Source: Jeongeupia chitinilytica
GTDB lineage: Bacteria; Pseudomonadota; Gammaproteobacteria; Burkholderiales; Chitinibacteraceae
DNA: 64,000 bases
Direction of reading: 5' to 3'
Assembly: GCF_014652315.1 (NCBI RefSeq)
Contig: NZ_BMYO01000004.1
Span: 1 to 64,000 of the forward strand
The notes under the pieces are model-generated. The model was not told the DNA's origin and ran no database searches. It worked only from the letters and a program-made list of their open reading frames with translations. This document shows, one piece after another, positions 43,195-51,733 of the stretch. Numbering within the stretch: position 1 is the first letter of the stretch; each line of letters starts with the position of its first letter. Both the position numbers and the translations under genes were made by a program.

Positions 43195-43326
43195 GCACGC
43201 CTCAGGCGCCCAGCCGCTCGTCGACTGTCACATTGAACGACCCGCCGGCCGTCGGATCCCGGCCCGGCCTTGCGTTTTCACGACGCACCGACCGTGATGC
43301 CGACGGAAAAAACGCGCCCGGCCGGT

Positions 43327-43482
43327 TCAGGCCACATTGCCTTCCGGTGTTTCACCGCCGGCCTGCAGGCAGGCGCACAGCCGCTCGTGGCCATCGTATT
43401 GCTGAATCAGGGCCGGGCCGCGCGCTTCGAGCGCGCCGCGCAGGGTGGCAATGTCAAACAGTGCATTCGGTTTCGTGTCCAT
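43327..43482 (-). CDS. Possible small protein (51 residues)
   Basis: An ORF of 51 codons: an ATG at 43482 with an AAGGA site 8 bases before it encodes MDTKPNALFDIATLRGALEA and continues with LIQQYDGHERLCACLQ. It has two cysteines (CAC) but no signal peptide or known family. The frame extends upstream, but the ribosome-binding site favours this start. It lies between the DUF502 gene and chitinase 1. Coding is plausible but unproven. Confidence 0.4.
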   Translation of the reverse strand: MDTKPNALFDIATLRGALEARGPALIQQYDGHERLCACLQAGGETPEGNVA

Positions 43483-43604
43483 CTTGGTTTCCTTGTGGCA
43501 TGACATACACCTGCATTTTATGCTGCCATGCAGCATATTCTGTAAAACTGTTAATTGTACCGTCTGAAATCAAATAACCGTTCATGACCTGGACCATGCG
43601 GACA

Positions 43605-43638
43605 TAAAAAAACGGGCAAGCCCGAAGGCCTGCCCGTT
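43605..43638 (-). terminator. Rho-independent terminator after chitinase 1
   Basis: AACGGGCA at 43611-43618 and TGCCCGTT at 43631-43638 form an 8-bp stem; on the minus strand it is followed by a run of T (43610-43605). It lies 21 bases after the chitinase stop. Confidence 0.85.
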
Positions 43639-43658
43639 CAAGGTCTACAACAGGATGC

Positions 43659-46600
43659 TTATTGGACCGAGCCAGCCGGCAGGGTCGGGTATTCCTGCTT
43701 CACCGCGAAGGTCTTGCCGCCAACCGTGACGACGTAGTTCGACGGGCCGGTGATCGGCAGGTAGTAGTTCAGGGTGATGTCGATGGTCGCGCCCGGGGCC
43801 AGCGTCTGCCAGCTCGGGGTCGAGAACTTGACGTGGTGGAAGTCACCCTTGAAGCCGCCAACGTTGCTGCCGGTGTGCTCCGACGACACGACCTTCAGAC
43901 CGGTACCGGACTGATCGCTCATGTTGTTCGGTGCAGCGACCGGGTAGTCGAACTCGATCACGGTACCGCCCGGCAGGGTTGCGCCGGTGTTGTTGGTAAT
44001 GCGCAGGTACGGGTTGATCGGGTAGTTCTGGTCACCCAGCTTGAAGTTGGTCAGGTCGAACTTCAGATCGATCTGCTGCGCCGGCATCGCGGTCTTCGCA
44101 CGCTTGTTGCCATACGGCGACGCGTTGCGGAAGTTGGTCGCGAGCAGCTTGGTCAGGGTCGAGCCCGGTACGTACTGGCCCTTGGTGCCGTTCAGGTTGG
44201 TCTTGTTGGCGTCCCAATCGTAGTCGCCGGCCATTTCCCAGAACATCGCACCACCAACGCCGTTGTTGATGATCCACTCGGCCTTCTTCTGGATCGATTG
44301 CTCGTCCTCGGTCGAGATGAACACCTTCTTGCTGGCGTTCCACAGCCACGGCGCCACCAGGGTCGCGTCGTAGTAGCGGGTGTAGCTGCCAACCAGATCA
44401 GCCGCGCCGAGGTTGAACAGCGGCAGGTAGTCACCCGCGATGCCCTTCTCGAGGTTCTTGGCGTGCCACATCGGGTTCGAACCGGCGCCCATTTCCTTGC
44501 CGTTCTGGTCCAGATCGTGCCAGATGTTGTCGATGCCGATCGCACCCAGACCGCACGTGGTCAGGCCCGGACCGCAGTTGCTCGACGTCGGCGACGTGCC
44601 CCACAGGCCGTTGGTACCACCGGTCACGTCCTTGTGGCCACGGGTGTAGTACGGCAGACCGGCGTTGATGCGACCGCCCGGCAGTGCGCCACGGAAGTAG
44701 TGGTAAGCCCAGTCGGTGTTCAGGTAGCCGATGCCGCCATACTGTGCCGAGCTGTAGACCGACCACTTGGCGAGTTCGGCATCCTTGCCGTCGTCGAACA
44801 GTGCAGCGTTCGGACCGACGAATTCGTTCCAAGCACCGTGCAGGTCATACGTCATCATGTTGACGTAGTCGAGGTACTTGACGCCCTGGAACGATTCCAT
44901 GCCGCGCAGCAGGTAGGCCGACGACGGCGAAGCGATCGTCATCATGTAGTACTTGCCGTCTGCAACCGAAGCCTGGTCGAGCTTGGTGCGCAGGGTTTCC
45001 AGCAGCGCACGGTACGAGGCTTGCAGACCCTTCAGACGCGGGCTCGACACGCTCCAGTCGAGCGGGTTGCCGGCCTTGTCCATCGTGGTCGGGTATTCGT
45101 AGTCGAGATCCGCACCGTCGAAGCCGTACTGGCGCAGGAAGGCAACGACCGAGTCGGCGAATACGTTGATGCCGGCCTGGTTGATCGAACCGTCGGCGTT
45201 GGTCGTCATGGTGTAGAAGCCACCCGAAGCGACACGGTTGCCGTCGGCACCGAAGTAGCCGCCGGTTTCAGCCCAGCCGCCGATCGACACGAGGGTCTTC
45301 ACGCCAGGGTGCTGCTTCTTGAACTTGTTCAGCTGGTTGAAGTGGCCCTTGTACGGCAGGCTCGAATCCATCGTCACGCCCGGCACGGCCGGCTTGCCGT
45401 CCGAACCGTCCCAGACCATCTGGGTCGACTCGTTGCCGGCAACGTCGGCATTGACCGACACCTTGTTGCTGCTGTCGATGTGTGCGAACGCGTAGTTGAC
45501 GTGGGTGATGTCGTTCCACGGAATGTCCGAAGCCAGGTAGCTCGGCAGGCCGTTCTTGCCGGTACGCCAGTTGGTGAAGTAACCGATGATGCGGCGCTTC
45601 AGGCCATTCGGCAGGATTTCGCGGCCGTTGGTGTCGTACACGGTGCAGTACGGCACGTTGGCAACGCTGCTGACCAGTCCGTCCGGACGGCAGGCTTCCT
45701 GGCCGCTCGGCGTCGGGGTCGGAGCAGGCGTCGGTGCCGGGGTCGGTGCCGGGGTCGGTGCCGGGGTCGGTGCCGGGGTCGGTGCCGGGGTCGGTGCCGG
45801 GGTCGGTGCCGGGGTCGGTGCCGGGGTCGGTGCCGGGGTCGGTGCCGGGGTCGGTGCCGGGGTCGGTGCCGGGGTCGGTGCCGGGGTCGGTGCCGGGGTC
45901 GGTGCCGGGGTCGGTGCCGGGGTCGGTGCCGGGGTCGGTGCCGGGGTCGGTGCCGGGGTCGGTGCCGGGGTCGGTGCCGGGGTCGGTGCCGGGGTCGGTG
46001 CCGGGGTCGGTGCCGGGGTCGGTGCCGGGGTCGGTGCCGGGGTCGGTGCCGGGGTCGGTGCCGGGGTCGGTGCCGGGGTCGGTGCCGGGGTCGGTGCCGG
46101 GGTCGGTGCCGGGGTCGGAGCCGGGGTCGGAGCCGGGGTCGGAGCCGGGGTCGGAGCCGGGGTCGGAGCCGGGGTCGGAGCCGGGGTCGGAGCCGGGGTC
46201 GGAGCCGGGGTCGGAGCCGGGGTCGGAGCCGGGGTCGGAGCCGGGGTCGGAGCCGGGGTCGGAGCCGGGGTCGGAGCCGGGGTCGGAGCCGGGGTCGGAG
46301 CCGGGGTCGGAGCCGGGGTCGGAGCCGGGGTCGGAGCCGGGGTCGGAGCCGGGGTCGGAGCCGGGGTCGGCGTGCCGGTGGTGCAGGCGCCGAGGTCGGT
46401 CCAAGGCTGGCCTTCGCCAGTGCTGCTCGACGGTACGTTGCCTTGCGTCCACCACTTGGCCGAGTAGTTGCGGCCGTTGTAGCTCACGGTCGCGCCGCCG
46501 TTGTAGGCGGTGCTGGCGTTCCAGGCGGCGGCGGTGCAGCTGCCGGCCGGGGTAGGTGCCGGGGTAGGTGCCGGGGTAGGTGCCGGGGTAGGTGCCGGGG

Positions 46601-46877
46601 TAGGTGCCGGGGTAGGTGCCGGGGTAGGTGCCGGGGTCGGCGTGCCGGTGCTGGCGCCGATCAGCTTCCACAGCGTCGGGCTGGCAGCCGGGTTCCAGTT
46701 GGTACCGACATAGGCGGTATGGGTCACCAGCGCCTGATAGTCGTTACCGAGGTACGACACATAAGTGCCAGCAGTGTAGGTATTACCTTCCTGCCAGGCC
46801 GGGTACGCCGCATAGGCGTGCACTGCGATCAGCGCGGCCGGGATGGCAGCCAGGGTGAAACGGTTGAAACGGGACAT
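43659..46877 (-). CDS. Secreted modular chitinase, GH18, with two chitin-binding modules
   Basis: A 1072-residue exported chitinase. Order: signal peptide (to AYA, about residue 23); CBM5/12-like module 1 (YPAWQEGNTYTAGTYVSYLG... WNPAASPTLWKLI); short TPAP linker; module 2 (AAWNASTAYNGGATVSYNGRNY, KWWTQGNVP); a very long TPAP linker of about 215 residues; a GH18 catalytic domain with YFTNWRTG, LVSIGGWAE and the catalytic motif DGADLDYE (Glu594); then a C-terminal domain (about 935-1072, IDLKFDLTNFKLGD...) like the ChiC-type extension. It hydrolyses chitin outside the cell. A GAGGAGACG site precedes the ATG. It is a paralogue of the gene at 62347. Confidence 0.95.
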   Translation of the reverse strand: MSRFNRFTLAAIPAALIAVHAYAAYPAWQEGNTYTAGTYVSYLGNDYQALVTHTAYVGTNWNPAASPTLWKLIGASTGTPTPAPTPAPTPAPTPAPTPAPTPAPTPAPTPAGSCTAAAWNASTAYNGGATVSYNGRNYSAKWWTQGNVPSSSTGEGQPWTDLGACTTGTPTPAPTPAPTPAPTPAPTPAPTPAPTPAPTPAPTPAPTPAPTPAPTPAPTPAPTPAPTPAPTPAPTPAPTPAPTPAPTPAPTPAPTPAPTPAPTPAPTPAPTPAPTPAPTPAPTPAPTPAPTPAPTPAPTPAPTPAPTPAPTPAPTPAPTPAPTPAPTPAPTPAPTPAPTPAPTPAPTPAPTPAPTPAPTPAPTPAPTPAPTPAPTPAPTPAPTPAPTPTPSGQEACRPDGLVSSVANVPYCTVYDTNGREILPNGLKRRIIGYFTNWRTGKNGLPSYLASDIPWNDITHVNYAFAHIDSSNKVSVNADVAGNESTQMVWDGSDGKPAVPGVTMDSSLPYKGHFNQLNKFKKQHPGVKTLVSIGGWAETGGYFGADGNRVASGGFYTMTTNADGSINQAGINVFADSVVAFLRQYGFDGADLDYEYPTTMDKAGNPLDWSVSSPRLKGLQASYRALLETLRTKLDQASVADGKYYMMTIASPSSAYLLRGMESFQGVKYLDYVNMMTYDLHGAWNEFVGPNAALFDDGKDAELAKWSVYSSAQYGGIGYLNTDWAYHYFRGALPGGRINAGLPYYTRGHKDVTGGTNGLWGTSPTSSNCGPGLTTCGLGAIGIDNIWHDLDQNGKEMGAGSNPMWHAKNLEKGIAGDYLPLFNLGAADLVGSYTRYYDATLVAPWLWNASKKVFISTEDEQSIQKKAEWIINNGVGGAMFWEMAGDYDWDANKTNLNGTKGQYVPGSTLTKLLATNFRNASPYGNKRAKTAMPAQQIDLKFDLTNFKLGDQNYPINPYLRITNNTGATLPGGTVIEFDYPVAAPNNMSDQSGTGLKVVSSEHTGSNVGGFKGDFHHVKFSTPSWQTLAPGATIDITLNYYLPITGPSNYVVTVGGKTFAVKQEYPTLPAGSVQ
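45733..46368. repeat. 12-bp tandem array (53 units) encoding the TPAP linker
   Basis: Fifty-three perfect 12-base units code (minus strand) for Thr-Pro-Ala-Pro. Units 45733-46116 (32 copies) read GGTGCCGGGGTC, units 46117-46368 (21 copies) GGAGCCGGGGTC; they differ only in the third base of the Ala codon (GCA versus GCT), with a single sharp switch. The array has no internal degeneration, pointing to recent expansion by slippage or unequal recombination. Confidence 0.97.
46549..46632. repeat. 12-bp tandem array (7 units) encoding the first TPAP linker
   Basis: Seven perfect units of GGGGTAGGTGCC code for the same Thr-Pro-Ala-Pro peptide between the two chitin-binding modules, but use CCT instead of CCG for one proline, so this array expanded separately from the main one. 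Confidence 0.95.
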
Positions 46878-47548
46878 GGAACGCGTCTCCTCGTTATTGG
46901 TTTTGTTCAGGCTAACAAGTGGTATTAGCCATGAACGCCACTGCCGTCATTTATGAGTAAGAAAACCCAAGGAAGGCATTGCCAGACCCGCTATGTGCGC
47001 GAGCCCATGCATGGCGAAGCTTGATTACTCTGGAAGCCGCCAACACTGTCAAGGCACCGCCCGGCGGCTGGCCGAACGGCATGTAATCACGACAAAAAAC
47101 ACATTGCGCCGACTACACATTCCAATCGGCGCCCATCTTCGACCTCAATCCGGAACGAGTGCATCCCATTGTTTGAGAATACATTTCCCATCATCCACTC
47201 TGGATTTGCGGAAAAACATCAGGAAATAATCATGTAGTTTTTTCGACAACCACAGGTAGTCCGGCCGTGATGGTCACCGCAGCCGCCGTTCGTCCCCGAT
47301 CAACTGCATGCCGTTTTTCGCGCCGGCGCTACATCGTCCGGCAACAAACATTTCTTGTTTCTTACGAATAAAAACAGACATAGAAATATGCTTCGCACCG
47401 TCCGCGATGCGGCGATCGGCGATTTCGGCGACCAAAGTGGTATTGACCGGCGTCGTCGAAACGTTCCTTCCGTTTGGCATGCCGGCATTCACCTTGCCGC
47501 TCGCCGGCGCATCTGATAAAACCCGAGTTAGTTACTCGGTTAATCAAG
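46878..47548. other. Gene-free stretch between chitinase 1 and the QueD-like gene
   Basis: A 671-base gap, relatively AT-rich. It should hold the chitinase 1 promoter (minus strand) and the QueD promoter (plus strand). I see a dyad GCGCCGA-N13-TCGGCGC at 47106-47132 and a hairpin at 47523-47539, but no convincing gene: short frames here (for example 46993-47229 and 47274-47492) lack good start signals and recognisable sequence. Confidence 0.6.
47106..47132. promoter_or_regulatory. Inverted repeat in the chitinase 1 upstream region
   Basis: GCGCCGA and TCGGCGC are perfect 7-bp arms around a 13-base AT-rich centre, about 230 bases before the chitinase start. It could bind a regulator or be a degenerate terminator without a T run. 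Function unknown. Confidence 0.3.
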
Positions 47549-48145
47549 ATGCTGATTCGCAAGCTGTTCAAGTTCGAAAACGCGCACATCGTGCGCAACT
47601 GCTCGTCCGACCGTTGCCGCCGGTCGATCCATGGCCACAGCTACAAGGTCGAGGTGCTGCTCGAAGCGCACGCGCTTGATCACGGCCAGATGGTTTACGA
47701 TTTCGGTCTGATGAAAGGCACGATCAAGGACGTGATCGATGCGTTCGATCACGCGATCTGCTTCTGGGACAAGGACGATCCCGACTACGTCGCGCTGTGC
47801 AAGACCTTCTCGGCCCGATGGATTTCGATGCCGGTGTCGCCCTCGGCCGAACAGTTCGCCCGGCTGTTCTTCGTCGTCATCGACGCACTGCTGAAGCAGA
47901 CAACGATGGCCAACGGCGAAGGCGACGTCCTGCTGCATTCGGTGATCGCCCATGAAACCGAGACCGGCTATGCACAGGCGTTCCGCGACGACGCGTACAA
48001 CCCGCGCATGGGCCCGATCGCGCTGGCGGACATCGTCTTTTCCGAGCAGGTACAGGCCGAGTGGCGCGACCCGTCGATGTACGCCAGGCTGCTGGCCGGC
48101 GAACTGTTCGCCAATCCGGCGGTCGAGTTGCAGGTCAGGCCTTGA
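47549..48145 (+). CDS. 6-pyruvoyl-tetrahydropterin synthase / QueD-like enzyme
   Basis: A 198-residue enzyme of the PTPS/QueD family. The zinc histidines are His13 (FENAHIV), His28 and His30 (IHGHSYK); the catalytic Cys is probably Cys23 (DRCRRSIHGH). It has VYDFGLMKGTIKDVIDAFDHA as usual. At 198 residues it is longer than E. coli QueD (about 120), with an insertion after FDHAICFWDKDDPDY, so it may belong to a longer betaproteobacterial subgroup. Reaction: carboxy-tetrahydropterin or pyruvoyl-tetrahydropterin formation. No other queuosine gene is adjacent. The ATG at 47549 has no good ribosome-binding site. Confidence 0.87.
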   Translation: MLIRKLFKFENAHIVRNCSSDRCRRSIHGHSYKVEVLLEAHALDHGQMVYDFGLMKGTIKDVIDAFDHAICFWDKDDPDYVALCKTFSARWISMPVSPSAEQFARLFFVVIDALLKQTTMANGEGDVLLHSVIAHETETGYAQAFRDDAYNPRMGPIALADIVFSEQVQAEWRDPSMYARLLAGELFANPAVELQVRP

Positions 48146-48160
48146 AACCCGATACGCATT

Positions 48161-48190
48161 GAAAAAGCCGCGGCATGCCGCGGCTTTTTC
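48161..48190. terminator. Bidirectional terminator between the QueD-like and VanZ genes
   Basis: GAAAAAGCCGCGGC and its perfect complement GCCGCGGCTTTTTC meet around AT, giving a long stem with T runs on both strands. It serves both convergent genes. Confidence 0.92.
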
Positions 48191-49298
48191 ATGACCAGCG
48201 CTCGCCCGAGTCGGGCTGCGTCAGCGCAGCGCACAGCAGGATCAGCACCGCGCCATAGGGCCAGACATCCCCGATCACCGACGCCAGACCGTTGAAATGC
48301 ATCAGATGGCCATAGTGCCAGCGGAACAGCGGCAACGTGGCCGACAGCTGCGGGCTCAATGGCCAGATCCAGCCGACCGCAACCGCGGCCGCCAGCGCCA
48401 GCGCGCCGACCAGCGCACGCAAGCGGCGGCGCAGCTGCCACAGCCCCCACAGCAGCAGCACGCCGACGGCACCGCCGATCAGGATGTTGCGGTTGATCCA
48501 GGCAAAGAACTGCGCCGGCTGCAGCAGCATGCCGGCGAAAGTGAGTTTGACGACCAGCCCCGCAAGCAGCGTCAGCCGGATCGCGGCCGGTACTTCGCGC
48601 ACGTGCTTGACCAGCACCGAGACGAACAGTGCGACGCCGACCAGGTGCAGCATCATGCCGCCGGCCTCGAGCAGCGACAGGAACAGCGCCGGATCGGCGA
48701 GCGGCGAATCGAACGGTTGCGGGATGCCGCGCGGCGCGACCACGACACCGAGGAACGGCACCGACGGATCGAACTGGGTGACGAACCACAGGCCGAGCCA
48801 GACCAGTCCCCATTCGGCCAGCGTGCTGTCGGCCAGGTGGCTGTGGCGGAAGACCTGCCATGCGCGCTGCCAGCGGCGGTTGGCGATGACCAGCGACAGC
48901 AGGCCGCCGATGCAGGCGCCGAATCCGTTGCTGAGCATGTCGAGATTGGACGCGACCCGGTCGGGCAGGAACTGCTGGACGAATTCGACCGAACCCGACA
49001 GCAGCGTGCCGACCAGCGTGGCCAGCGGCCATGCATACCAGCGCCGGCGCGCCATCAGCCCGACGGCGACGCCGAGCGGCACGTAGGCGAGCACGTTGAC
49101 GAGGTTGTCGAACAGCGTGAAGTAGTACGGCAGCGGGTAGGTGTAGAACGCGAAGACCGGTTCGCCGGTGTAGCGCCAGCCGGTGAACGGGTAGAAGCTG
49201 ATCGTCAGGATGACGAGCAGGTAGCAGTAGAAGAAGTACTGCGAGACGCGCGACTGCGAAACGTGGTTCGCGAGGTAGCTGATCGGCGGAAAGCGCAT
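48189..49298 (-). CDS. VanZ-family membrane protein
   Basis: A 369-residue inner-membrane protein with nine or ten hydrophobic segments. The N-terminal half has the VanZ pattern: FFYCYLLVILTISFYPFTGW, LFDNLVNVLAYVPLGVAVGL, LLSGSVEFVQQFLPDRVASNLDMLSNGFGACIG. The C-terminal half adds four further helices and is less conserved. VanZ itself confers low teicoplanin resistance; most relatives have no known role. I chose the ATG at 49298; the frame also offers a TTG at 49307. No clear ribosome-binding site. Confidence 0.85.
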   Translation of the reverse strand: MRFPPISYLANHVSQSRVSQYFFYCYLLVILTISFYPFTGWRYTGEPVFAFYTYPLPYYFTLFDNLVNVLAYVPLGVAVGLMARRRWYAWPLATLVGTLLSGSVEFVQQFLPDRVASNLDMLSNGFGACIGGLLSLVIANRRWQRAWQVFRHSHLADSTLAEWGLVWLGLWFVTQFDPSVPFLGVVVAPRGIPQPFDSPLADPALFLSLLEAGGMMLHLVGVALFVSVLVKHVREVPAAIRLTLLAGLVVKLTFAGMLLQPAQFFAWINRNILIGGAVGVLLLWGLWQLRRRLRALVGALALAAAVAVGWIWPLSPQLSATLPLFRWHYGHLMHFNGLASVIGDVWPYGAVLILLCAALTQPDSGERWS

Positions 49299-49306
49299 GG
49301 CGTGCA

Positions 49307-49330
49307 ACGGGGCGAGTCGCCTCGCCCCGT
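49307..49330 (-). terminator. Hairpin after the first polyamine-binding protein gene
   Basis: ACGGGGCGAG and CTCGCCCCGT form a 10-bp perfect stem with a TCGC loop just after the binding-protein stop at 49339. Only a short T-rich stretch follows on the minus strand, so it is a weak terminator or a stabilising hairpin before the VanZ start. Confidence 0.55.
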
Positions 49331-49338
49331 CGGCTCCA

Positions 49339-50397
49339 TTACTTGGACGTCTTCACTTCGGTCCACAGCCGGTTCAGGTCACGCAGCTGTTTGCCCTCGA
49401 GTGCGTTGAGCTGTTGCAGTTTCTTGATCGCCTCGGCATCGGGGAAGACCGCGCTGATCTTCTTGATTTCGGGCTTCACGAACGGTGCGGCCGCCGAGTT
49501 CGGGTTGCCGGTGCCGACCATATTGGTCAGTTCGGCCGCGTTCTTGCCGTCGAGCATGAAGTTGACGAACTTGACCGCCAGATCCGGGCGCGGCGCGCTC
49601 TTCAGGATCACCATATTGTCGACCGACAGCGTGTTGCCTTCCTTCTGCAGCGTGTAGTTGACGTTGAACGGGCGCTTTGCGGCCTTGGCATCCTGCGCGG
49701 CCTGGAACATGTCGCTCGAGTAGCCGTGGGCGACCCAGATGTTGCCCAGCGTCAGTTCCTTGATATAGCTCTGGCTGTTGAAGGCGGCCCAGAACGGCTT
49801 GGCGGCCTTGATCGTTGCAGCGGCCTTCTTCAGCTCTTCCGGCTTGACCGAGTTGGCCGAGAAACCGTTGTACATCAGCGCGGCGGCGAAGACTTCGCGG
49901 CTGTCGTCGAGCACGGTGACCTTGCCCTTGATCCTGGCGAGCACCTTCGGATCGAAAATCACCGACCACGACGTCGGATCGACACCGGCTTCCTTCAGGC
50001 GTGCGTCGTTGTAGCCGACCAGCGTGGTCGTGAACGAGTACGGCAGCGAATACTGGTTGCCCTTGTCGTAGGCACTGTTCAGGAACGCGGCGTTGGCGTT
50101 CTTGGCGTTCGGCAGCTTGGCCTTGTCGAGCGGCTGCACGAGGTTCTGCTTCACCAGCGGCGGAATCGCGAAACCGGTCGGCACCACGACGTCGTAGCCC
50201 TTGGCGCCGGCCGCGAGCTTGGCGAGCATTTCTTCCATCGCGCCGTAGTAGTCCTGCACCACGCGGCACTTGCACTCGGCCTCGAAGCGCTTCACCGTTT
50301 CCGGTGCGATGTAGTTGTTCCAGTTGTACAGGTGCAGCACGTCGTCGGCCTGGGCGACGCCGGCGGTGAGAAGCAAGCCCAGCAGCAGTTTTTTCAT
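49339..50397 (-). CDS. Polyamine ABC-transporter substrate-binding protein (PotF/PotD type), copy 1
   Basis: A 352-residue periplasmic binding protein. A signal peptide (MKKLLLGLLLTAGVAQA) precedes DDVLHLYNWNNYIAPETVKRFEAECKCRV, the PotD/PotF signature (the WNNYI aromatic pocket binds putrescine or spermidine); YDVVVPTGFAIPPLVKQNLVQPLDKAKLPN and NVNYTLQKEGNTLSVDNMVI are further matches. The start is the ATG at 50397, not the longer frame to 50490. It is the last gene of the transporter cluster and a close paralogue of the gene at 50523, sharing long identical stretches such as AAFNSQSYIKELTLGNIWVA. Confidence 0.93.
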   Translation of the reverse strand: MKKLLLGLLLTAGVAQADDVLHLYNWNNYIAPETVKRFEAECKCRVVQDYYGAMEEMLAKLAAGAKGYDVVVPTGFAIPPLVKQNLVQPLDKAKLPNAKNANAAFLNSAYDKGNQYSLPYSFTTTLVGYNDARLKEAGVDPTSWSVIFDPKVLARIKGKVTVLDDSREVFAAALMYNGFSANSVKPEELKKAAATIKAAKPFWAAFNSQSYIKELTLGNIWVAHGYSSDMFQAAQDAKAAKRPFNVNYTLQKEGNTLSVDNMVILKSAPRPDLAVKFVNFMLDGKNAAELTNMVGTGNPNSAAAPFVKPEIKKISAVFPDAEAIKKLQQLNALEGKQLRDLNRLWTEVKTSK

Positions 50398-50522
50398 GTT
50401 TTTTCCGTGTTTTCCGAAAAAATCGCGGTACTCCCGCACCGCATCGACGAAGCAGATGATGCCGCAAGCCGCCGTGTTTGCAAACGTCACGACCGGGCTT
50501 GCGACACCGTGTCAGGCCGGAC

Positions 50523-51584
50523 TCAGCCGCCGACCTTGATGTCGGTCCAGGCGCGGTTCCATGCACGCCGGGTGGCCGCGTTCAGGTCGGTCAGCTGTTC
50601 GAGCTGCTTGACCTGTTCGGCGTCCGGATTGATCGCCGGCACCGCCAGCAGCGCCTTGTCGATGAACGGCTTGGCGGCCGCGTTCGGATTGCCGGCGCCG
50701 ACGTTGTTGGTGATGCCGGCGGCGTTCTTGCCGTCGAGCATGAAGTTGATGAACTGGTGCGCCAGATCCGGACGCGGCGCGTTCTTGTGGATCACGAAGG
50801 AATCCGCGGTCATGCCGTTGCCTTCCTTCTGCAGCGTGTAGTCGATCCTGAACGCCCGCTTGGCCTTGATCGCGTCCTGCCTGGCCTGGAACAGGTCGTT
50901 CGAGTAACCGAGCGCGACCCAGATGTTGCCCAGCGTCAGTTCCTTGATGTAGCTCTGGCTGTTGAACGCGGCCCAGTACGGCTTGGCGGCCTTGATCGTC
51001 GCGACGGCCTTCTTCAGCTCTTCGGGCTTTTGCGAATTGGCCGAAAAACCGTTGTAGCGCAGCGCGGCGGCGATCACTTCGCGCGGATCGTCGAGCACGG
51101 TGACCTTGCCCTTCAGTTTGGCGAGGAGCTTCGGATCGAACACCACCGCCCAACTGGTCGGATCGATGCCGAGCGACTTGAGCTTGTCGGCGTTGTAGCC
51201 GACCAGGGTCACGGTGAAGTCGTACGGCGCCGAGTACTGGTTGTTCGGATCGAGCGGCGTGTTGGCGAACGCCGGGTTCAGGTTCCTGATGTTCGGCAGC
51301 TTGGCCTTGTCGAGCGGCTGCAGCAGGCCGAGCTTGGCCAGCGGCGGAATGCCGTAGTTCGACGGGCCGATCACGTCGAAGCCCTTGGCACCGGCGGTGA
51401 GCTTGGCCAGCGCCTCTTCCATCGACCCGTAGTAGGTCTCCTGCACCTTGCATTTGCACTCGGCCTCGAAGCGCTTGATGGTGTCGCTCGAGACGGCGTT
51501 GTTCCAGTTGAAGAGGTGCATGACCCCCTCGGCATGAGCGGCAAGACTGGAAACAAGGAACAGGGGAAGAAGCAGCTTTTTCAT
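50523..51584 (-). CDS. Polyamine ABC-transporter substrate-binding protein (PotF/PotD type), copy 2
   Basis: A 353-residue periplasmic binding protein with signal peptide (to AHA, about residue 18), then EGVMHLFNWNNAVSSDTIKRFEAECKCKVQ. The pocket motif is WNNAV instead of WNNYI in copy 1, and DVIGPSNYGIPPL replaces DVVVPTGFAIPPL, so ligand preference may differ. It has an AAGG site before the ATG at 51584. It follows the permease gene after 149 bases that contain a hairpin, and precedes copy 1 by 125 bases. Confidence 0.93.
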   Translation of the reverse strand: MKKLLLPLFLVSSLAAHAEGVMHLFNWNNAVSSDTIKRFEAECKCKVQETYYGSMEEALAKLTAGAKGFDVIGPSNYGIPPLAKLGLLQPLDKAKLPNIRNLNPAFANTPLDPNNQYSAPYDFTVTLVGYNADKLKSLGIDPTSWAVVFDPKLLAKLKGKVTVLDDPREVIAAALRYNGFSANSQKPEELKKAVATIKAAKPYWAAFNSQSYIKELTLGNIWVALGYSNDLFQARQDAIKAKRAFRIDYTLQKEGNGMTADSFVIHKNAPRPDLAHQFINFMLDGKNAAGITNNVGAGNPNAAAKPFIDKALLAVPAINPDAEQVKQLEQLTDLNAATRRAWNRAWTDIKVGG

Positions 51585-51647
51585 CAGCACATCGCCTTTA
51601 AAAAAGTGGCACGAGGCCGGTGCGGTCCATCCGCACGTCAGGGGAAA

Positions 51648-51665
51648 CCCCGCCCGGAGGCGGGG
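51648..51665. other. Intercistronic hairpin between permease and binding-protein genes
   Basis: CCCCGCC-CGGA-GGCGGGG is a perfect 7-bp stem. On the minus strand it is followed by only three T, so full termination is unlikely. Such hairpins often stabilise or raise binding-protein mRNA relative to the permease genes upstream. Confidence 0.45.
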
Positions 51666-51733
51666 ACAGGGTTCAGTCCGGGCAGAAATCCACCCAGAGC
51701 AGTTCGAGCGGGTTGCGCATGACCGTCGGCATC

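Noticed and set aside
45733..46632. CRISPR array
   Set aside because: The repeats are adjacent 12-base codons with no spacers, inside a coding gene, so this is a tandem repeat, not CRISPR. No cas genes are present.
43662..46928. A 1088-codon open frame opposite chitinase 1
   Set aside because: The repeat array translates without stops in every frame (for example GRCR or GVGA repeats). No signal peptide or domain supports it.
47274..47492. Small minus-strand ORF of 72 codons before the QueD-like gene
   Set aside because: Start signals are ambiguous, the sequence matches no family and it overlaps the likely promoter of the neighbouring gene.
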